DNA of 7,070 nucleotides from Syntrophomonas sp. Lineage in GTDB: Bacteria > Bacillota > Syntrophomonadia > Syntrophomonadales > Syntrophomonadaceae. This document shows positions 6,386 through 7,070 of this stretch, piece by piece (position 1 is the first letter of the stretch; the number at the start of each line of letters is the position of its first letter). The stretch spans positions 1 through 7,070 of the forward strand of contig JAQUUV010000110.1 of assembly GCA_028693695.1 (NCBI GenBank). The letters are read 5' to 3'. The notes under the pieces were generated by a model. It was given only the letters and a program-made list of their open reading frames with translations. It had not been told where the DNA came from and did no database searches. Made by a program: the position numbers and the translations under genes.

Positions 6386-6463
6386 TTATCTCATGAATAA
6401 TAATACGAGAAGTGCTATACCGACTCCATAGGTAATATCACCCCAAGGAATTTTTTTGATCAT
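6386..6463 (-). CDS. 25-residue single-pass membrane peptide (hypothetical)
   Basis: ATG at 6463-6461 is followed by 25 codons and TAA at 6388-6386. The ribosome site is excellent: GGAGG at 6475-6471, 7 nt from the ATG. The peptide starts MIKKIPWGDITYG and ends in a hydrophobic run V-G-I-A-L-L-V-L-L-F-M-R, so a basic N-terminus is followed by a short membrane segment with an Arg at the end. A possible promoter lies just upstream. It would be the first gene of a unit with the DedA relic and ylmH. I do not recognise the family; its size and character match small membrane peptides that modulate larger membrane proteins, but a function cannot be assigned. It does not look like a piece of the DedA relic. 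Confidence 0.6.
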   Translation of the reverse strand: MIKKIPWGDITYGVGIALLVLLFMR

Positions 6464-6498
6464 TTCGCCACCTCCAACTCTGATATATAAATTATGAT

Positions 6499-6526
6499 AA
6501 CATAAAGGCTCCGGCATTAGCCTCAA
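6499..6526 (-). promoter_or_regulatory. Possible sigma-A-type promoter for the small membrane peptide gene
   Basis: On the minus strand TTGAGG (6526-6521), a 16-nt spacer and TATGTT (6504-6499) match the -35 and -10 consensus at 4 of 6 positions each. The start would fall near 6492, giving a leader of about 30 nt before the ATG at 6463. The spacer contains a short AGGCT/AGCCT inverted repeat. Confidence 0.35.
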
Positions 6527-6616
6527 CCATTTATTTCCCTTGCTTCTGTTTTAAGATAATTCTCTAAAGCTATAGTGACGATCTGACTCTTGGGAATCCC
6601 TTTGAAAATTAGGCAT

Positions 6617-6643
6617 GTTAGGCTAATCCAAGCTCAGCCTAAC
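6617..6643. repeat. Inverted repeat GTTAGGCT / AGCCTAAC downstream of aroF
   Basis: Two 8-bp perfect arms (6617-6624 and 6636-6643) are separated by 11 nt. It lies about 78 nt after the aroF stop on the minus strand. It could be a weak terminator, but the following bases (ATGCCTAATTTTC) have no proper T-run. A third TTAGGC lies beside it at 6609-6614. Confidence 0.5.
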
Positions 6644-6720
6644 AGACCAGGAAATGAATATATAACCGTTATGATTCCAGGATTATCCGATGAGTGACTT
6701 CAAAATACCTATATAATTTT

Positions 6721-7070
6721 TCACAAATTTCCGATCCGCTTCCCTTCAAAGGCAATCCGACGCTTCAGATCCTCCATCAAGCTGCCAAACTGAATCAGAT
6801 CCAGGGACTGGGCTCCATCGCACAGAGCCCGGGCGGGATCATTATGAGTTTCAATCATTAGGCCATCGGCTCCGACTGCTACCGCAGCACGCGACAGCGG
6901 CGCAACCAGCTCGCGAAGACCTGCAGCATGGCTGGGATCGACAATAACCGGCAGGTGGGTTCTTTTTTTCAGCAACGGCACGGCCGACAAATCCAGGGTA
7001 TTGCGGGTACAGGTTTCAAAGGTGCGTATGCCTCGTTCGCAGAGGATGACCTGGCTGTTTCCTTCCGACA
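6721..7070 (-). CDS. aroF: 3-deoxy-7-phosphoheptulonate (DAHP) synthase, C-terminal third, cut by window edge
   Basis: The minus-strand frame runs from the window edge (first full codon at 7068) to TGA at 6723-6721, giving the last 115 residues of a protein normally near 340. DAHP synthase condenses phosphoenolpyruvate and erythrose 4-phosphate, the first step of the shikimate pathway, in the cytoplasm. The sequence follows the type Ibeta family closely: V-I-L-C-E-R-G-I-R-T-F-E, T-R-N-T-L-D-L, H-L-P-V-I-V-D-P-S-H-A-A-G, G-A-D-G-L-M-I-E-T-H, and C-D-G-A-Q-S-L. The His of DPSH (6928-6930), the Glu of IETH and the Asp of CDG fit the known metal ligands, so the visible part looks functional. The TTG at 6990 is internal, not a start. 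Any N-terminal regulatory domain would be outside the window. Other aromatic-pathway genes are not visible here. Confidence 0.95.
   Translation of the reverse strand, partial: SEGNSQVILCERGIRTFETCTRNTLDLSAVPLLKKRTHLPVIVDPSHAAGLRELVAPLSRAAVAVGADGLMIETHNDPARALCDGAQSLDLIQFGSLMEDLKRRIAFEGKRIGNL

Noticed and set aside
6392..6430. Short plus-strand ORF beginning M-N-N-N-T-R
   Set aside because: It has no ribosome site and is antisense to the better-supported membrane peptide gene.

Overview
The window looks like chromosome of a Gram-positive, probably anaerobic, spore-former-type Firmicute (class Clostridia, Peptococcaceae-like). The reasons are strong AAAGGAGG-type ribosome sites, an S-layer-homology (SLH) surface protein, a YlmH-type S4 protein, an HD-containing CCA-enzyme relative of clostridial type, and an AroF-type (Ibeta) DAHP synthase. 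The species cannot be named from this sequence. No phage, IS element, CRISPR array, tRNA or rRNA is visible.

Plus-strand block (1-3385): a secreted-type alpha/beta-hydrolase truncated by the window edge, a CCA-adding-enzyme homologue with an HD domain, and a second complete alpha/beta-hydrolase about 73% identical to the first. The gaps are 95 and 146 nt with no visible terminator, and one hairpin terminator follows the last gene, so the three could share a transcript. The CCA-like protein has lost its metal-binding DxD (now N-W-E) and its RRD motif (now HHD), and its loop between motifs A and B is about 9 residues short. Its HD motif is intact.

Minus-strand block (3393-6463): a cell-wall-anchored SLH/Big2 protein with a duplicated C-terminal module. 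Upstream of it in transcription order is ylmH, ended by a UUCG-loop intrinsic terminator. Upstream of ylmH lie the frameshifted remains of a probable DedA-family membrane protein, whose stop overlaps the ylmH start as ATGA, and then a 25-residue membrane peptide gene with a strong ribosome site. The SLH mRNA can fold so that 13 of 14 positions pair across its Shine-Dalgarno and start codon.

Right edge (6721-7070, minus): the last third of DAHP synthase, the entry step of aromatic amino-acid synthesis.

The most interesting items are the degenerate CCA-like enzyme between two sister esterases, the SD-sequestering inverted repeat before the SLH gene, and the neglected small-gene and DedA-relic region at 6070-6463.
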